A DNA stretch of 39,139 bases from the NCBI RefSeq assembly GCF_000820045.1, contig NZ_CDBJ01000087.1, positions 1 to 39,139 of the forward strand. Reading direction: 5' to 3'. The stretch is from Aeromonas rivuli (GTDB lineage Bacteria; Pseudomonadota; Gammaproteobacteria; Enterobacterales; Aeromonadaceae). Shown here piece after piece: positions 8,502-16,877 of this stretch (within the stretch, counting starts at the first letter, position 1; every line of letters starts with the position of its first letter). The notes under the pieces are model-generated. The model searched no databases and was not told the origin of the DNA. It saw only the letters and a list, made by a program, of their open reading frames with translations. The position numbers and the translations under genes were made by a program.

Positions 8502-8921
8502 CTCTGTCTCCTGAATATCAAAAGCGGAACCTTAGCAGATTTCCCGAATAAAGGCTTGAAATTAACGGGAACTATCAGGCGATTGCCGATGCTGGCTAAT
8601 CTAGGTGCTGCCCAGAGTTTGCGCAAACAGATTTTGAACGAAATGGGAGCCTCATCAGAGTAAAAACTCGTCAGGTTTTTCCGCTATCAAATCAACAAGA
8701 TTCGAATGTTAACTTTATGTTGCTCACACGAAACAGCATGAAACACCAAGTAAATGTCTATACATAGTAGCAAGCTTCATTTAAACCCCACCCAACCCCC
8801 CTTATGCCATATCTTTAACAGCTTGTTATTACTGGGGCAGGAATGATAGAACCTTACCATTGCCGGACAAGCGGGAAGTCTGCCCGGTGTGAAACAATCC
8901 ACTGATTAAAGGGACGAATCT
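8502..8921. other. 420-bp divergent control region between the LacI-type regulator and livK
   Basis: No credible gene is seen here. It holds a 12-bp palindrome at 8617-8628, an AT-rich stretch (about 8655-8825) that could bind Lrp-like proteins, and a weak livK promoter candidate (TTGTTA at 8823-8828 with GATAGA at 8845-8850). AAGGGA just before the livK ATG is a good ribosome-binding site. The long leader is consistent with complex control of branched-chain amino acid uptake, but no specific site for Lrp is identified. Confidence 0.55.
8617..8628. promoter_or_regulatory. Candidate LacI-family operator
   Basis: GTTTGCGCAAAC is a perfect 12-bp palindrome with the central CG step typical of LacI-family operators. 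It lies 116 bp upstream of the LacI-type gene's start. The half-site order differs from the known PurR and RbsR boxes (AAACGTTT core), so the link is tentative. Confidence 0.35.
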
Positions 8922-10040
8922 ATGAATAACTGGAGCAAGGTTGCAGTCAGGGCAGCGGTTTCTATGGCGCTGTTTGGTTCTGTTTCCATGGCCTATGCCG
9001 CCGACACCATCAAGATTGGCATTGCAGGCCCGGTCACCGGCCCGGTCGCTCAATATGGCGACATGCAATTCACCGGCGGCAAGATGGCCGTCGAGATGAT
9101 CAACAAGGCTGGCGGCATCAAGGGCAAGCAGATCGAGGCCGTCATCTATGATGATGCCTGCGATCCCAAGCAAGCGGTCGCGGTCGCCAACAAGGTGATC
9201 AACGACGGTGTCAAATTTGTGGTTGGCCACCTCTGCTCCGATAACACCCTGCCCGCCTCCGACATCTATGAAGACGAAGGCGTGCTGATGATCACCCCCG
9301 CCTCCACCAACCCCAAGATCACCGAGCGTGGCTACCAGATGGTGCTGCGTACCATAGGTCTGGATAGCGATCAGGGCCCGACTGCCGCCAAGTACATCAT
9401 CGACGTGGTCAAGCCCCAACGTGTCGCCGTCATTCATGACAAGAAGCAGTACGGTGAAGGCATCGCCTCCAGCGTGAAAGCCACTCTGGACAAGGCTGGC
9501 GTCAAAGTCGTGGCCTTCGAGGGGATCACCGCAGGCGACAAGGACTTCTCCGCCCTGATCGCCAAGCTGCAGAAAGAGAACGTCGATTTCGTCTACTACG
9601 GCGGCTACCACCCTGAGCTGGGCCTGATCCTGCGCCAGGCAAATGAGAAAGGCTTCAAAGCCAAATTCATGGGTCCGGAAGGGGTAGGCAACAAGGACAT
9701 CTCCGCCATCGGTGGCAAGGGCTCAGAGGGTCTGCTGGTGACGCTGCCGAACAAATATGATCTGGTGCCAGCCAACGCCCCGATCGTCGCGGCCTTCAAG
9801 GCCAAAGGTCAGGACTCTTCCGGTCCCTTCGTTTGGACCACCTATGCGGCAGTCCAGACCCTGGCCGCCGGGATAGAGAAAGCGGGTGAAGACCCGGTTG
9901 CCGTGGAAAAGGCCATCAAGAGCAGCACCATAGACACCGTCATGGGCCCCCTCACCTGGGCTGCAAATGGCGACCTGAAAGGCTTCGAGTTCGGCATGTT
10001 CGAGTGGCATGCCGACGGCACCTCTACTCAACTCAAATAA
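8922..10040 (+). CDS. livK: Branched-chain amino acid ABC transporter, substrate-binding protein
   Basis: Periplasmic protein that captures leucine, isoleucine and/or valine for the LivHMGF importer. The 372-residue precursor has a signal peptide (basic [10 protein letters not shown], hydrophobic core, cleavage probably after A26 in SMAYA-ADT). The mature part starts [19 protein letters not shown] as in LivJ/LivK. C80 and C105 match the conserved disulfide pair of the family, and [26 protein letters not shown] is cut from the conserved ligand-binding region. SD AAGGGA is well placed. A 26-bp palindrome follows the stop codon and probably sets its expression above that of the membrane genes. 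LivJ-type versus LivK-type specificity cannot be told apart here. Confidence 0.93.
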   Translation: MNNWSKVAVRAAVSMALFGSVSMAYAADTIKIGIAGPVTGPVAQYGDMQFTGGKMAVEMINKAGGIKGKQIEAVIYDDACDPKQAVAVANKVINDGVKFVVGHLCSDNTLPASDIYEDEGVLMITPASTNPKITERGYQMVLRTIGLDSDQGPTAAKYIIDVVKPQRVAVIHDKKQYGEGIASSVKATLDKAGVKVVAFEGITAGDKDFSALIAKLQKENVDFVYYGGYHPELGLILRQANEKGFKAKFMGPEGVGNKDISAIGGKGSEGLLVTLPNKYDLVPANAPIVAAFKAKGQDSSGPFVWTTYAAVQTLAAGIEKAGEDPVAVEKAIKSSTIDTVMGPLTWAANGDLKGFEFGMFEWHADGTSTQLK

Positions 10041-10051
10041 TAAATCTGCCG

Positions 10052-10077
10052 GAGGGGGTGAGCATGCTCACCCCCTC
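10052..10077. repeat. 26-bp perfect palindrome between livK and livH
   Basis: The half GAGGGGGTGAGCA is followed directly by its exact reverse complement. In RNA it makes a very stable hairpin. There is no T-run after it, so it is not a normal terminator. Its position 11 bp after the livK stop suggests it protects livK mRNA from 3' decay and/or partly attenuates livHMGF transcription, as hairpins do between malE and malF. Role is inferred. Confidence 0.85.
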
Positions 10078-10109
10078 ACGTCTTTGCGGGCAAGTACAGG
10101 GAACGCAGT

Positions 10110-11036
10110 ATGTCCGAACATATTCTTTATTTGGTTCAGCAGTTGCTGAACGGATTAACCATAGGTAGCACCTATGCGTTGATCGCCATCGGCTACACCA
10201 TGGTCTATGGCATCATTGGCATGATCAACTTCGCTCATGGCGAGGTTTACATGATTGGCTCCTATGTGGCCTTCATGGTCATGGCCGCCCTCATGATGAT
10301 GGGTATAGACACCACAGCCATACTGCTTGGGTCTGCCTTTCTCATCAGTATCATAGTGACCGGCACCTATGGCTGGACCATAGAGCGGGTCGCCTACCGC
10401 CCCTTGCGCGGCGGCAACCGTCTGATCCCCCTCATCTCTGCCATCGGCATGTCGATCTTCTTGCAGAACATGATGCGCATGGCCCAGGGATCCCGGGACA
10501 TCGCCATGCCGACCCTGATCAGTGGCGGCTGGAACTTTGGCTCAGAAGATGGCTTCCAGGCCAGTCTCTCCTATATGCAGCTCATCATCTTCGTGGTGAC
10601 CTTCATCACCATGCTGGCGCTGACCCAGTTCATCAACCGCTCCCGCATGGGTCGCGCCTGCCGCGCCTGCTCGGAAGACATCAAGATGGCAAACCTGCTG
10701 GGCATAGACACCCATGTGGTCATCTCCATTACCTTCGTGCTGGGGGCCACCCTGGCCGCCGTCGCCGGTGTGCTGCTTGGCATGTATTACGGCGTCATCA
10801 ACCCCTACCTCGGCTTTATGGCCGGGCTGAAAGCCTTCACCGCCGCGGTGCTGGGGGGCATCGGCAGCATTCCCGGTGCCGTGATCGGGGGGCTGTTGCT
10901 CGGCGTGGTCGAGGCGCTCACCGCCGGCTACCTCAGCACCGAGTACAAGGACGTCATGGCCTTCGCCCTGCTCATCCTGGTACTGCTCTTTATGCCCACC
11001 GGTCTCCTGGGTCGCCCGGAGGTCGAAAAAGTATGA
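10110..11036 (+). CDS. livH: Branched-chain amino acid ABC transporter permease LivH
   Basis: A 308-residue inner-membrane permease, close to the 308 residues of E. coli LivH. It starts [20 protein letters not shown] and carries the family signatures [20 protein letters not shown] and [17 protein letters not shown], with about eight membrane segments. It ends [14 protein letters not shown], the same tail as E. coli LivH, which makes the repeated tail downstream easy to recognise. The stop codon overlaps by ATGA the start of a 29-codon mini-ORF rather than of livM itself. Confidence 0.95.
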   Translation: MSEHILYLVQQLLNGLTIGSTYALIAIGYTMVYGIIGMINFAHGEVYMIGSYVAFMVMAALMMMGIDTTAILLGSAFLISIIVTGTYGWTIERVAYRPLRGGNRLIPLISAIGMSIFLQNMMRMAQGSRDIAMPTLISGGWNFGSEDGFQASLSYMQLIIFVVTFITMLALTQFINRSRMGRACRACSEDIKMANLLGIDTHVVISITFVLGATLAAVAGVLLGMYYGVINPYLGFMAGLKAFTAAVLGGIGSIPGAVIGGLLLGVVEALTAGYLSTEYKDVMAFALLILVLLFMPTGLLGRPEVEKV

Positions 11037-11127
11037 TGAAATATGCATATATCATCGGCCTGATGCCGTTCTCCATGGCCAGCATTGGCATCCTGAGTCG
11101 CCCGGAGGTCGAGAAGGTATGATGAAA
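11005..11127 (+). repeat. Duplicated livH/livM junction
   Basis: A 37-nt segment at 11005-11041 recurs at 11091-11127 with three mismatches (offset 86 bp). Each copy contains the livH-type C-terminal codons for RPEVEKV, the GGAGG ribosome-binding site and the ATGATGAAA start. In the core 31 nt the two differences are both silent (Glu GAA/GAG, Lys AAA/AAG). The DNA between the copies matches neither the livH end nor the livM start closely, apart from a weaker livH-like run (MASIGIL against MPTGLL) before the second copy. Confidence 0.9.
11033..11122 (+). pseudogene. Chimeric mini-ORF: livM-like start joined to livH-like end
   Basis: An intact 29-codon ORF starts at the ATG that overlaps the livH stop and ends at a TGA that overlaps the true livM start, so ATGA coupling is kept on both sides. 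It begins MMK like LivM and ends [11 protein letters not shown] like LivH (E. coli LivH ends [11 protein letters not shown]). The GGAGG at 11018-11022 is a plausible ribosome-binding site. I read it as the remnant of an old livM start fused to the tail of a second livH allele. Because it is translatable and coupled, a tiny hydrophobic peptide ([10 protein letters not shown] core) may really be made. Whether it has a role is unknown. Confidence 0.6.
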
Positions 11128-12378
11128 CGTCAATTCATTCACGCCTGCGTCGCCAGCCTGGTGCTGATGCTGCTCTCCTTCTGGCTGCTCGGCTTCAAGC
11201 TCGAGACGGAAGGCACCCGTCTGCTGGTCATCAGTCGACTCGATGTCTCCCTGGTCTGGTTGCTGGGTGGGGCGGCACTGGTGTTCTGCTTCCAGCTGCT
11301 GCGCAGCCAGATCCTGGGACTGTTCAAGGGGTCCACCAGTGGCGTCTCCAAGCTGGTGCTGCCCAGCCCGGAGCAGGCTCCACGCCTCTACAACACGGCG
11401 GCCCTCATCGCCCTGCTGCTGGCGGTAAGCTGGCCCTTCATGGCCTCCCGTGGTGCCGTGGATCTCGCCACTCTCACGCTCATTTACGTGATGCTGGGTC
11501 TGGGACTGAACGTGGTGGTCGGTCTGGCGGGTCTGCTCGATCTCGGTTATGTCGGCTTCTATGCGGTCGGCGCCTACAGCTATGCCCTGCTCAACACCTA
11601 CTTCGGGCTGAGCTTCTGGGAGTGCCTGCCCATCGCGGGGGGCATGGCCGCCCTGTTCGGCTTCCTGCTCGGCTTCCCCGTGCTGCGGCTGAGGGGGGAT
11701 TATCTGGCCATAGTGACCCTGGGGTTTGGCGAGATCATCCGCATCCTGCTCAACAACCTCACCTCCCTCACCGGTGGCCCAAACGGGATATCAGGTATTC
11801 CCAAACCCACCCTGGGTGGCCTGGAGTTCAACCGCACCGTCAAGGACGGCGGCTTCGGCACCTTCCACGACTTCTTCGGCATCACCTACAACGCCAACCA
11901 CAAGGTGATCTTCGTCTATCTGATGGCCTTGCTGCTGGTGATTGCCACCCTGTTCGTCATCAATCGCCTGCTGCGTATGCCTCTTGGCCGTGCCTGGGAG
12001 GCGCTGCGTGAAGATGAGATCGCCTGCAAATCACTGGGGCTCAACCCCACCATCATCAAGCTGACCGCCTTTACCATAGGCGCCTGCTTCGCGGGCTTCG
12101 CGGGCAGCTTCTTTGCTTCGCGCCAGGGCTTTATCAGCCCCGAGTCCTTCGTGTTCATCGAGTCCGCCATCGTGCTGGCCATCGTGGTGCTGGGTGGCAT
12201 GGGCTCCCAGATCGGCGTGGTGCTGGCCGCCATCGTAATGACGGTACTGCCCGAGCTGGCTCGCGAATTCAACGAATACCGCATGTTGATGTTCGGTCTG
12301 CTGATGGTCTTTATGATGATCTGGCGTCCTCAGGGTCTGCTGCCAATGACTCGCCCCCATCTGGAGCTGCAAAAATGA
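11119..12378 (+). CDS. livM: Branched-chain amino acid ABC transporter permease LivM
   Basis: The 419-residue second permease of the importer (E. coli LivM is 425). Membrane segments run from the N-terminus; signatures include [59 protein letters not shown] and [17 protein letters not shown] at the end. GGAGG at 11104-11108 serves the start. The gene is flanked on both sides by duplicated gene junctions and mini-ORFs, which suggests that this allele replaced an older livM. Codon use looks like that of its neighbours, so a donor would be a close relative. Confidence 0.95.
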   Translation: MMKRQFIHACVASLVLMLLSFWLLGFKLETEGTRLLVISRLDVSLVWLLGGAALVFCFQLLRSQILGLFKGSTSGVSKLVLPSPEQAPRLYNTAALIALLLAVSWPFMASRGAVDLATLTLIYVMLGLGLNVVVGLAGLLDLGYVGFYAVGAYSYALLNTYFGLSFWECLPIAGGMAALFGFLLGFPVLRLRGDYLAIVTLGFGEIIRILLNNLTSLTGGPNGISGIPKPTLGGLEFNRTVKDGGFGTFHDFFGITYNANHKVIFVYLMALLLVIATLFVINRLLRMPLGRAWEALREDEIACKSLGLNPTIIKLTAFTIGACFAGFAGSFFASRQGFISPESFVFIESAIVLAIVVLGGMGSQIGVVLAAIVMTVLPELAREFNEYRMLMFGLLMVFMMIWRPQGLLPMTRPHLELQK

Positions 12379-12511
12379 ATCAGAAGTTATTGGAAGTCTC
12401 TGATCTGTCGATGCGTCACCTGGATGGGCTGCTCGTGATGCCCCTGGCCCAGCAAGTGGAGCTGCAAAAATGAATCAGAAGTTGTTAGAGGTCTCTGATC
12501 TGTCGATGCGT
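12362..12511 (+). repeat. Duplicated livM/livG junction
   Basis: A 55-nt segment at 12362-12416 recurs at 12457-12511 with three mismatches (offset 95 bp). Each copy holds the end of the LivM-type tail (ELQK and stop) and the first 14 codons of livG ([14 protein letters not shown]). All three differences are silent third-position changes (TTA/TTG, TTG/TTA, GAA/GAG). Confidence 0.92.
12375..12473 (+). pseudogene. Chimeric mini-ORF: livG-like start joined to livM-like end
   Basis: An intact 32-codon ORF whose ATG overlaps the livM stop and whose TGA overlaps the livG start (ATGA at both ends). Its first 14 residues are identical to LivG. Its end, GLLVMPLAQQVELQK, aligns with the LivM tail [14 protein letters not shown]. 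It is the mirror of the mini-ORF before livM. Taken together they look like the left-over ends of a replaced livM plus flanks brought in with the new copy. Translation is likely given the coupling, but function is not implied. Confidence 0.6.
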
Positions 12512-13237
12512 TTTGGTGGCCTGTTGGCCGTCAACGGCGTCAAACTGGATGTCGACCAGGGCGAGGTCATCTCCATCATTGGCCCCAACGGGGCTGGCAA
12601 AACCACTATTTTCAACTGCCTGACCGGCTTCTACCGGCCAAGCGGTGGCACCATCCGTTACCGTGGCGAGGAGATCCAGGGGCTACCAGGCCATCTGATC
12701 GCCCGCAAGGGGGTGGTGCGCACCTTCCAGCACGTGCGGCTGTTCAAGGACATGACGGCAGTAGAAAACCTGCTGGTCGCCCAGCATCGTCACCTCAACA
12801 CCGGTTTTATCTCCGGTTTGTTCAAGACCCCGGCTTTTCGCCGCGCCGAACAGGAGGGGCTGGATCAGTCCGCCTTCTGGCTGGAAAAGGTGGGCCTCAA
12901 GGATCTTGCCAACCGTCCCGCGGGTAACCTGGCTTATGGCCAGCAACGCCGCCTCGAGATAGCCCGTTGCATGGCCACCAAGCCAGCACTGTTGATGCTC
13001 GATGAGCCGGCTGCCGGTCTCAACCCCCATGAGACCGACGAGCTCAACGAGCTGATCGTCGGGCTGCGCGATGAGTTCGGTGTCTCTGTGTTGCTCATCG
13101 AGCACGACATGAAGCTGGTGATGGAGATCTCCAACCGCATCTTCGTGGTCAACCAGGGCACCCCGCTGGCTCAGGGTAAACCGGAGGAAATCCGTAATAA
13201 TCCGGCAGTGATCAAGGCCTATCTGGGCGAGTCGTAA
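12470..13237 (+). CDS. livG: Branched-chain amino acid ABC transporter ATP-binding protein LivG
   Basis: A 255-residue ATPase subunit that pairs with LivF and drives LivHM. Walker A is GPNGAGKTT (residues ~38-46), the signature region is LAYGQQRRLEIARCMATKP (the G-Q version of the ABC signature usual in LivG), Walker B is LLMLDEPAAGLNP, and the switch histidine is in LLIEHDMKLV. The length equals that of E. coli LivG (255). The first 14 codons are present a second time 95 bp upstream. Confidence 0.96.
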   Translation: MNQKLLEVSDLSMRFGGLLAVNGVKLDVDQGEVISIIGPNGAGKTTIFNCLTGFYRPSGGTIRYRGEEIQGLPGHLIARKGVVRTFQHVRLFKDMTAVENLLVAQHRHLNTGFISGLFKTPAFRRAEQEGLDQSAFWLEKVGLKDLANRPAGNLAYGQQRRLEIARCMATKPALLMLDEPAAGLNPHETDELNELIVGLRDEFGVSVLLIEHDMKLVMEISNRIFVVNQGTPLAQGKPEEIRNNPAVIKAYLGES

Positions 13238-13247
13238 GGACAAAAAG

Positions 13248-13949
13248 ATGTTAGAACTTCGCAACGTATCGACCCATTACGGCAAGATCCAGGCCCTGCA
13301 CGACGTCAGTGTCGAGGTAAAAGAAGGCGAGATAGTCACCCTGATCGGGGCCAACGGCGCCGGCAAGACCACGCTGCTGATGACGCTCTGTGGCGAACCC
13401 AAACCCAGTAGCGGCAGCATCTGGTTCGAGGGAGAAGAGATCACCTCCCTCACCACGGCCCGCATCATGCGCAAAGACATCGCCGTGGTGCCAGAAGGGC
13501 GGCGTATCTTCGCCAGACTGACGGTGGAGGAGAACCTGCGCATGGGCGCCTTCTTCGTCGACAAGCATGAGCAGGAGGGTCTGCTGCAACAGGTGTTCAC
13601 CATGTTCCCACGGCTCCATGAACGGCTGGAACAACGGGCGGGCACCATGTCCGGGGGCGAGCAGCAGATGCTGGCCATCGGTCGGGCCCTGATGAGCAAG
13701 CCGCGCCTGCTGCTGCTCGACGAGCCCTCCCTCGGCCTGGCCCCCATCATCATCCAGCAGATCTTCGACACCATTTTGCAGCTGAGGGAGAAGGGCATGA
13801 CCATCTTCCTGGTAGAGCAAAATGCCAACCAGGCACTCAAGCTGGCGGACAGAGGCTATGTGCTGGAGAACGGCCGGGTGGTGCTGCAAGACTCGGGCGC
13901 CGCCTTGTTGTCCAATCCCGCAGTGCGTCAAGCCTATCTGGGCGGCTGA
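13248..13949 (+). CDS. livF: Branched-chain amino acid ABC transporter ATP-binding protein LivF
   Basis: A 233-residue second ATPase (E. coli LivF is 237). Walker A is GANGAGKTT, the signature is TMSGGEQQMLAIGRALM, Walker B is LLLLDEPSLGLAP and the switch histidine position is Q in FLVEQNANQAL, as is normal for LivF. It starts 11 bp after livG and closes the operon. I see no clear terminator before the AraC-type gene, so read-through into it is possible. Confidence 0.96.
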   Translation: MLELRNVSTHYGKIQALHDVSVEVKEGEIVTLIGANGAGKTTLLMTLCGEPKPSSGSIWFEGEEITSLTTARIMRKDIAVVPEGRRIFARLTVEENLRMGAFFVDKHEQEGLLQQVFTMFPRLHERLEQRAGTMSGGEQQMLAIGRALMSKPRLLLLDEPSLGLAPIIIQQIFDTILQLREKGMTIFLVEQNANQALKLADRGYVLENGRVVLQDSGAALLSNPAVRQAYLGG

Positions 13950-13982
13950 CATGGCTCCTTTACCCATTTCATCCTGCTATCC

Positions 13983-14873
13983 ATGGCAGCCATGCCCCGG
14001 ATATCGCTCGGTGATGAGGTCGTGAGCCACCCCAGGGTCACCCCGGACAGTCACAGGTTCTGGCGTGACCCTGAACTGCCTTTTATCGAGGCGCGCTCGG
14101 TGCAAGATGGCCGGCGCGTCTGCTATGACAAACACAGTCATGCCCACTTTTCCATTGGTGCCATTACCGGCGGCCACAGCCACTACCTCAATCAGCGCAG
14201 CTGGCAGAGCGTTGGCAGCGGCACGCTGGTGCTGATGAACCCGGAAGAGGTCCATGCCTGCAACCCCGTCTCGGATCAGCCCTGGTCCTATCTGATGTTC
14301 TATCTCGACCTCGACTGGCTGGGGGGCCAGCAACAAGACGCGAGTCTGGGCAGCGAATTTCGCCCCTTCGACATGACCGCCAGTCGGGATCCCCTGCTCT
14401 ATTCCCTATTGGCAAGCCTCTATCGCACCCTGGTCGATAGCAGCCAGGATACCCTGGCCAAACAGGTGGCCTGCCACGGATTCGGCCACCAGCTACTGCA
14501 TCGCCTGACCCCGGCCAAGTGGGATGATCGCCCGCCCCCGCGCCTGCAACGGGCCGCCGAGCTGATGCAGGACGACTGCGCCAATGCGCTCAGCTTGCAA
14601 CAGCTAAGCGCCGTGGCCGAACTCAGCCCCTCCCACTTCGTGCGCGCCTTCAACCGTCACTACGGCATGACGCCCCACGCCTACCTGCTCAACCAGCGTA
14701 TTCGCCACGCCCGCATGCTGTTACAGCGGGGGCAATCCCTGGCCGATGTCGCCCTGGCGAGCGGCTTCGCCGATCAGGCCCACTTCCAGCGCCAGTTCAA
14801 ACGCTTGGTCGCCGCCACTCCGGGCCAGTATCGTGCCCAGATGTCGCGCCAAGACGTCCACTGCGATGAGTGA
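13983..14873 (+). CDS. AraC-family transcriptional regulator with cupin-like sensor domain
   Basis: A 296-residue regulator. The N-terminal half is an AraC-type binding domain (YDKHSHAHFSIGAITGGHSH, GTLVLMNPEEVHACNP). The C-terminal ~100 residues have two helix-turn-helix units (ALSLQQLSAVAELSPSHFVR and SLADVALASGFADQAHFQRQ) followed by the family ending FKRLVAATPGQYR. Ribosome-binding signals are weak; an ATG 9 bases further (13992) is an alternative start. It is convergent with a LysE/RhtB exporter, a pairing often seen in proteobacteria, so it most likely controls that exporter in response to an amino acid. It may also be read through from liv. Confidence 0.88.
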   Translation: MAAMPRISLGDEVVSHPRVTPDSHRFWRDPELPFIEARSVQDGRRVCYDKHSHAHFSIGAITGGHSHYLNQRSWQSVGSGTLVLMNPEEVHACNPVSDQPWSYLMFYLDLDWLGGQQQDASLGSEFRPFDMTASRDPLLYSLLASLYRTLVDSSQDTLAKQVACHGFGHQLLHRLTPAKWDDRPPPRLQRAAELMQDDCANALSLQQLSAVAELSPSHFVRAFNRHYGMTPHAYLLNQRIRHARMLLQRGQSLADVALASGFADQAHFQRQFKRLVAATPGQYRAQMSRQDVHCDE

Positions 14874-14908
14874 TGAGGAAGCAGGCCAGTGGCCCAGAGT
14901 GCTCAAGA

Positions 14909-15502
14909 TCAGGGTTCCATCACCAGATAGAGGCCGCTGAGCAGCAGTAGCGCCGCCATGGCGCGATTGAACCAGCGCAGCCGACGCCGGCATGACAATG
15001 CCTCCCGCAACTGGCTGCCTGCATAAGCCCAGCAGGCAATCGATACCAGGCAGATCACCAGATACAACAAGCAAAACTGCAGTACCTGCCCCAGCCCTCC
15101 TAGCGCGCCATAGGCACCAACCCCCATGCTGGCCGCCAGCCACGCCTTGGGGTTGAGCCATTGCATCATGGCGCCATACCAGAATGCCGGAGGCTTGCCC
15201 TCCTGAGCACTCAGCGTGCCGTCATCTCGCAGCAGCAACCAGGCCATGTAGCAGAGAAACCCCACCCCGCCCCAACGGATGGCGCTGCCGAACACCGGCC
15301 AGCTCGATAACAGGGTGCCCAGGCCCAATCCCATCAGCAATAACAACAAGATGAAACCCAGGGTAGCCCCGACCACGTGCCGCAGGCTGGCACGAAAGCC
15401 ATATCGGGCCCCGTTGCTGAGGGCCACCAGATTGACGGGACCCGGGGTAATGGACATGGCCAGGGCAAACCCGGCCATGGATAACAGCAGACTCGTTTCC
15501 AT
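14909..15502 (-). CDS. LysE/RhtB-family amino acid exporter
   Basis: A 197-residue inner-membrane protein with about six hydrophobic segments. It has the family signature near the N-terminus: FALAMSITPGPVNLVALSNG, then ASLRHVVGATLGF. The region MMQWLNPKAWLAA is the conserved NPK motif of the second half. Such proteins export amino acids (lysine, threonine, homoserine lactone, others). The ATG at 15502 is preferred over 15547 because it begins at the usual family start and has GGAG about 12 bases upstream. It is convergent with the AraC-type gene, 35 bp apart. Confidence 0.88.
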   Translation of the reverse strand: METSLLLSMAGFALAMSITPGPVNLVALSNGARYGFRASLRHVVGATLGFILLLLLMGLGLGTLLSSWPVFGSAIRWGGVGFLCYMAWLLLRDDGTLSAQEGKPPAFWYGAMMQWLNPKAWLAASMGVGAYGALGGLGQVLQFCLLYLVICLVSIACWAYAGSQLREALSCRRRLRWFNRAMAALLLLSGLYLVMEP

Positions 15503-15675
15503 CAATGACACTCCAACAAGATGAGAGGAGGCCACCCTAGCGGCCATGACCGGCCCGGGTATTGAAGAAAATTGCGCTCAGGCCCTCGCCGAGATGCCCA
15601 GAGGAGATTGCCCCCTTAGCGCAGGCGCGCTCATGGGGTAAACTGCAACCCTATCGTTACTATCAGGACAAGGTC

Positions 15676-15999
15676 ATGGATCAATTCGCCCACATCAGCG
15701 CCCAGGATGCCCACACCAAGCTCGCCGCGGGCGAGGCAAGACTCGTCGATATTCGTGATCCCCAGTCATTCGAGACATCTCATGCGGTGGGCGCCTTTCA
15801 TCTGACCAACGGCAGTCTGGTGCGTTTCATGGATGAGGTGGACTTCGACACCCCCGTCATCGTCATCTGCTATCACGGCAATAGCAGCCAGGGTGCAGCC
15901 CAGTACCTGCTGCAACAGGGCTTCGAGGAGGTCTACAGCCTGGATGGCGGCTTTGAGGCGTGGCGCAAGGAGTTCCCCATCCAGGCGGGCGATGCATGA
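15676..15999 (+). CDS. glpE: Thiosulfate sulfurtransferase GlpE (single-domain rhodanese)
   Basis: Transfers sulfur from thiosulfate to cyanide or other thiophilic acceptors such as thioredoxin in the cytoplasm. The 107-residue protein matches E. coli GlpE (108): [16 protein letters not shown] start, [20 protein letters not shown], and the active-site loop [18 protein letters not shown] with C65 as catalytic residue, then [14 protein letters not shown]. The ATG at 15676 is chosen over 15562 because it fits the family start and follows AGGACAAGG. The stop overlaps the glpG start (ATGA), so the two are translationally coupled. Unlike E. coli there is no glpR after glpG. Confidence 0.95.
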   Translation: MDQFAHISAQDAHTKLAAGEARLVDIRDPQSFETSHAVGAFHLTNGSLVRFMDEVDFDTPVIVICYHGNSSQGAAQYLLQQGFEEVYSLDGGFEAWRKEFPIQAGDA

Positions 16000-16862
16000 G
16001 CGGCGCCGATGAGCACGTCCCGGCAGGCATGATACAGCTGCTGGTACTGGACAACGCCCGCATGGCCCAGGCGCTGGTCGACTACCTCAGCACTCTGGGG
16101 ATCCCGTGCGAGCTGACCCAGTCAGAGCTTGGCGTCAGTGTCTGGCTCGCCGACGAGCAGCGTGTCGCCCAGGCCCAGCTAGAGGTGAAGCGTTTCCTGG
16201 CCGAGCCCAGTCACCCCCGCTATATGGAAGCCTCCTGGCAATCCGGCCGGGCCGATGTCCGCATCGACTACAGCAAGGGCATGACGGATCCCATCACCGA
16301 TTTCCTGCACCACGCCGGGCCACTAACCCTGCTGGTCATCATTGCCTGTCTCGCTATCTATGCCCTGCAGGCGATCGGCCTGCCCATCTATGATCTGCTG
16401 GCATTTCACCCGACCCTGGCCCAGTTTGCCGATTGGCAGGCCTGGCGTTACCTGACCCCGGCCTTCATCCATTTCTCCATATTGCATCTGGTGTTCAACC
16501 TGCTGTGGTGGTGGTATCTGGGTGGCCAGATAGAGCAGCGCCTGGGCAGTGGCAAGCTGTTTATTCTGCTGCTGGTCGGGGCGGCCCTGCCCAACATCGC
16601 CGAGTTCTTCGCCAGCGGCCCGCTGTTTGGCGGCCTCTCCGGTGTGGTCTATGCCCTGCTCGGCTACCTCTGGCTGCGCGGCCGCCTGCAACCGGAGTCC
16701 GGTTTCGCCCTGCCCCCGGCCCTGATGGGCTTCATGCTGTTCTGGCTGGTGCTCGGCTTCTTCGACCTGCTCGGTACCAGCACGGCCAACATCGCCCATC
16801 TGATCGGCCTGCTGGTCGGTCTGCTGCAAGGCTGGCTGGACCGCCACCACAAGCTGGCCTAG
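15996..16862 (+). CDS. glpG: Rhomboid intramembrane serine protease GlpG
   Basis: Cleaves single-span membrane proteins within the inner membrane. A 288-residue protein from the coupled ATG at 15996; ATG 16029 (MIQLLVLDN, 277 residues) is an equally good start by comparison with E. coli GlpG (276). An N-terminal cytoplasmic domain is followed by six membrane segments. [25 protein letters not shown] and [19 protein letters not shown] are partly quoted family blocks: the catalytic serine is S215 in GLSG and the histidine is H268 in ANIAHL, 53 residues apart exactly as S201/H254 in E. coli. A diverged second copy of the last ~35 codons lies just downstream. Confidence 0.94.
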   Translation: MSGADEHVPAGMIQLLVLDNARMAQALVDYLSTLGIPCELTQSELGVSVWLADEQRVAQAQLEVKRFLAEPSHPRYMEASWQSGRADVRIDYSKGMTDPITDFLHHAGPLTLLVIIACLAIYALQAIGLPIYDLLAFHPTLAQFADWQAWRYLTPAFIHFSILHLVFNLLWWWYLGGQIEQRLGSGKLFILLLVGAALPNIAEFFASGPLFGGLSGVVYALLGYLWLRGRLQPESGFALPPALMGFMLFWLVLGFFDLLGTSTANIAHLIGLLVGLLQGWLDRHHKLA

Positions 16863-16877
16863 TCGTTGTTGTCATAA

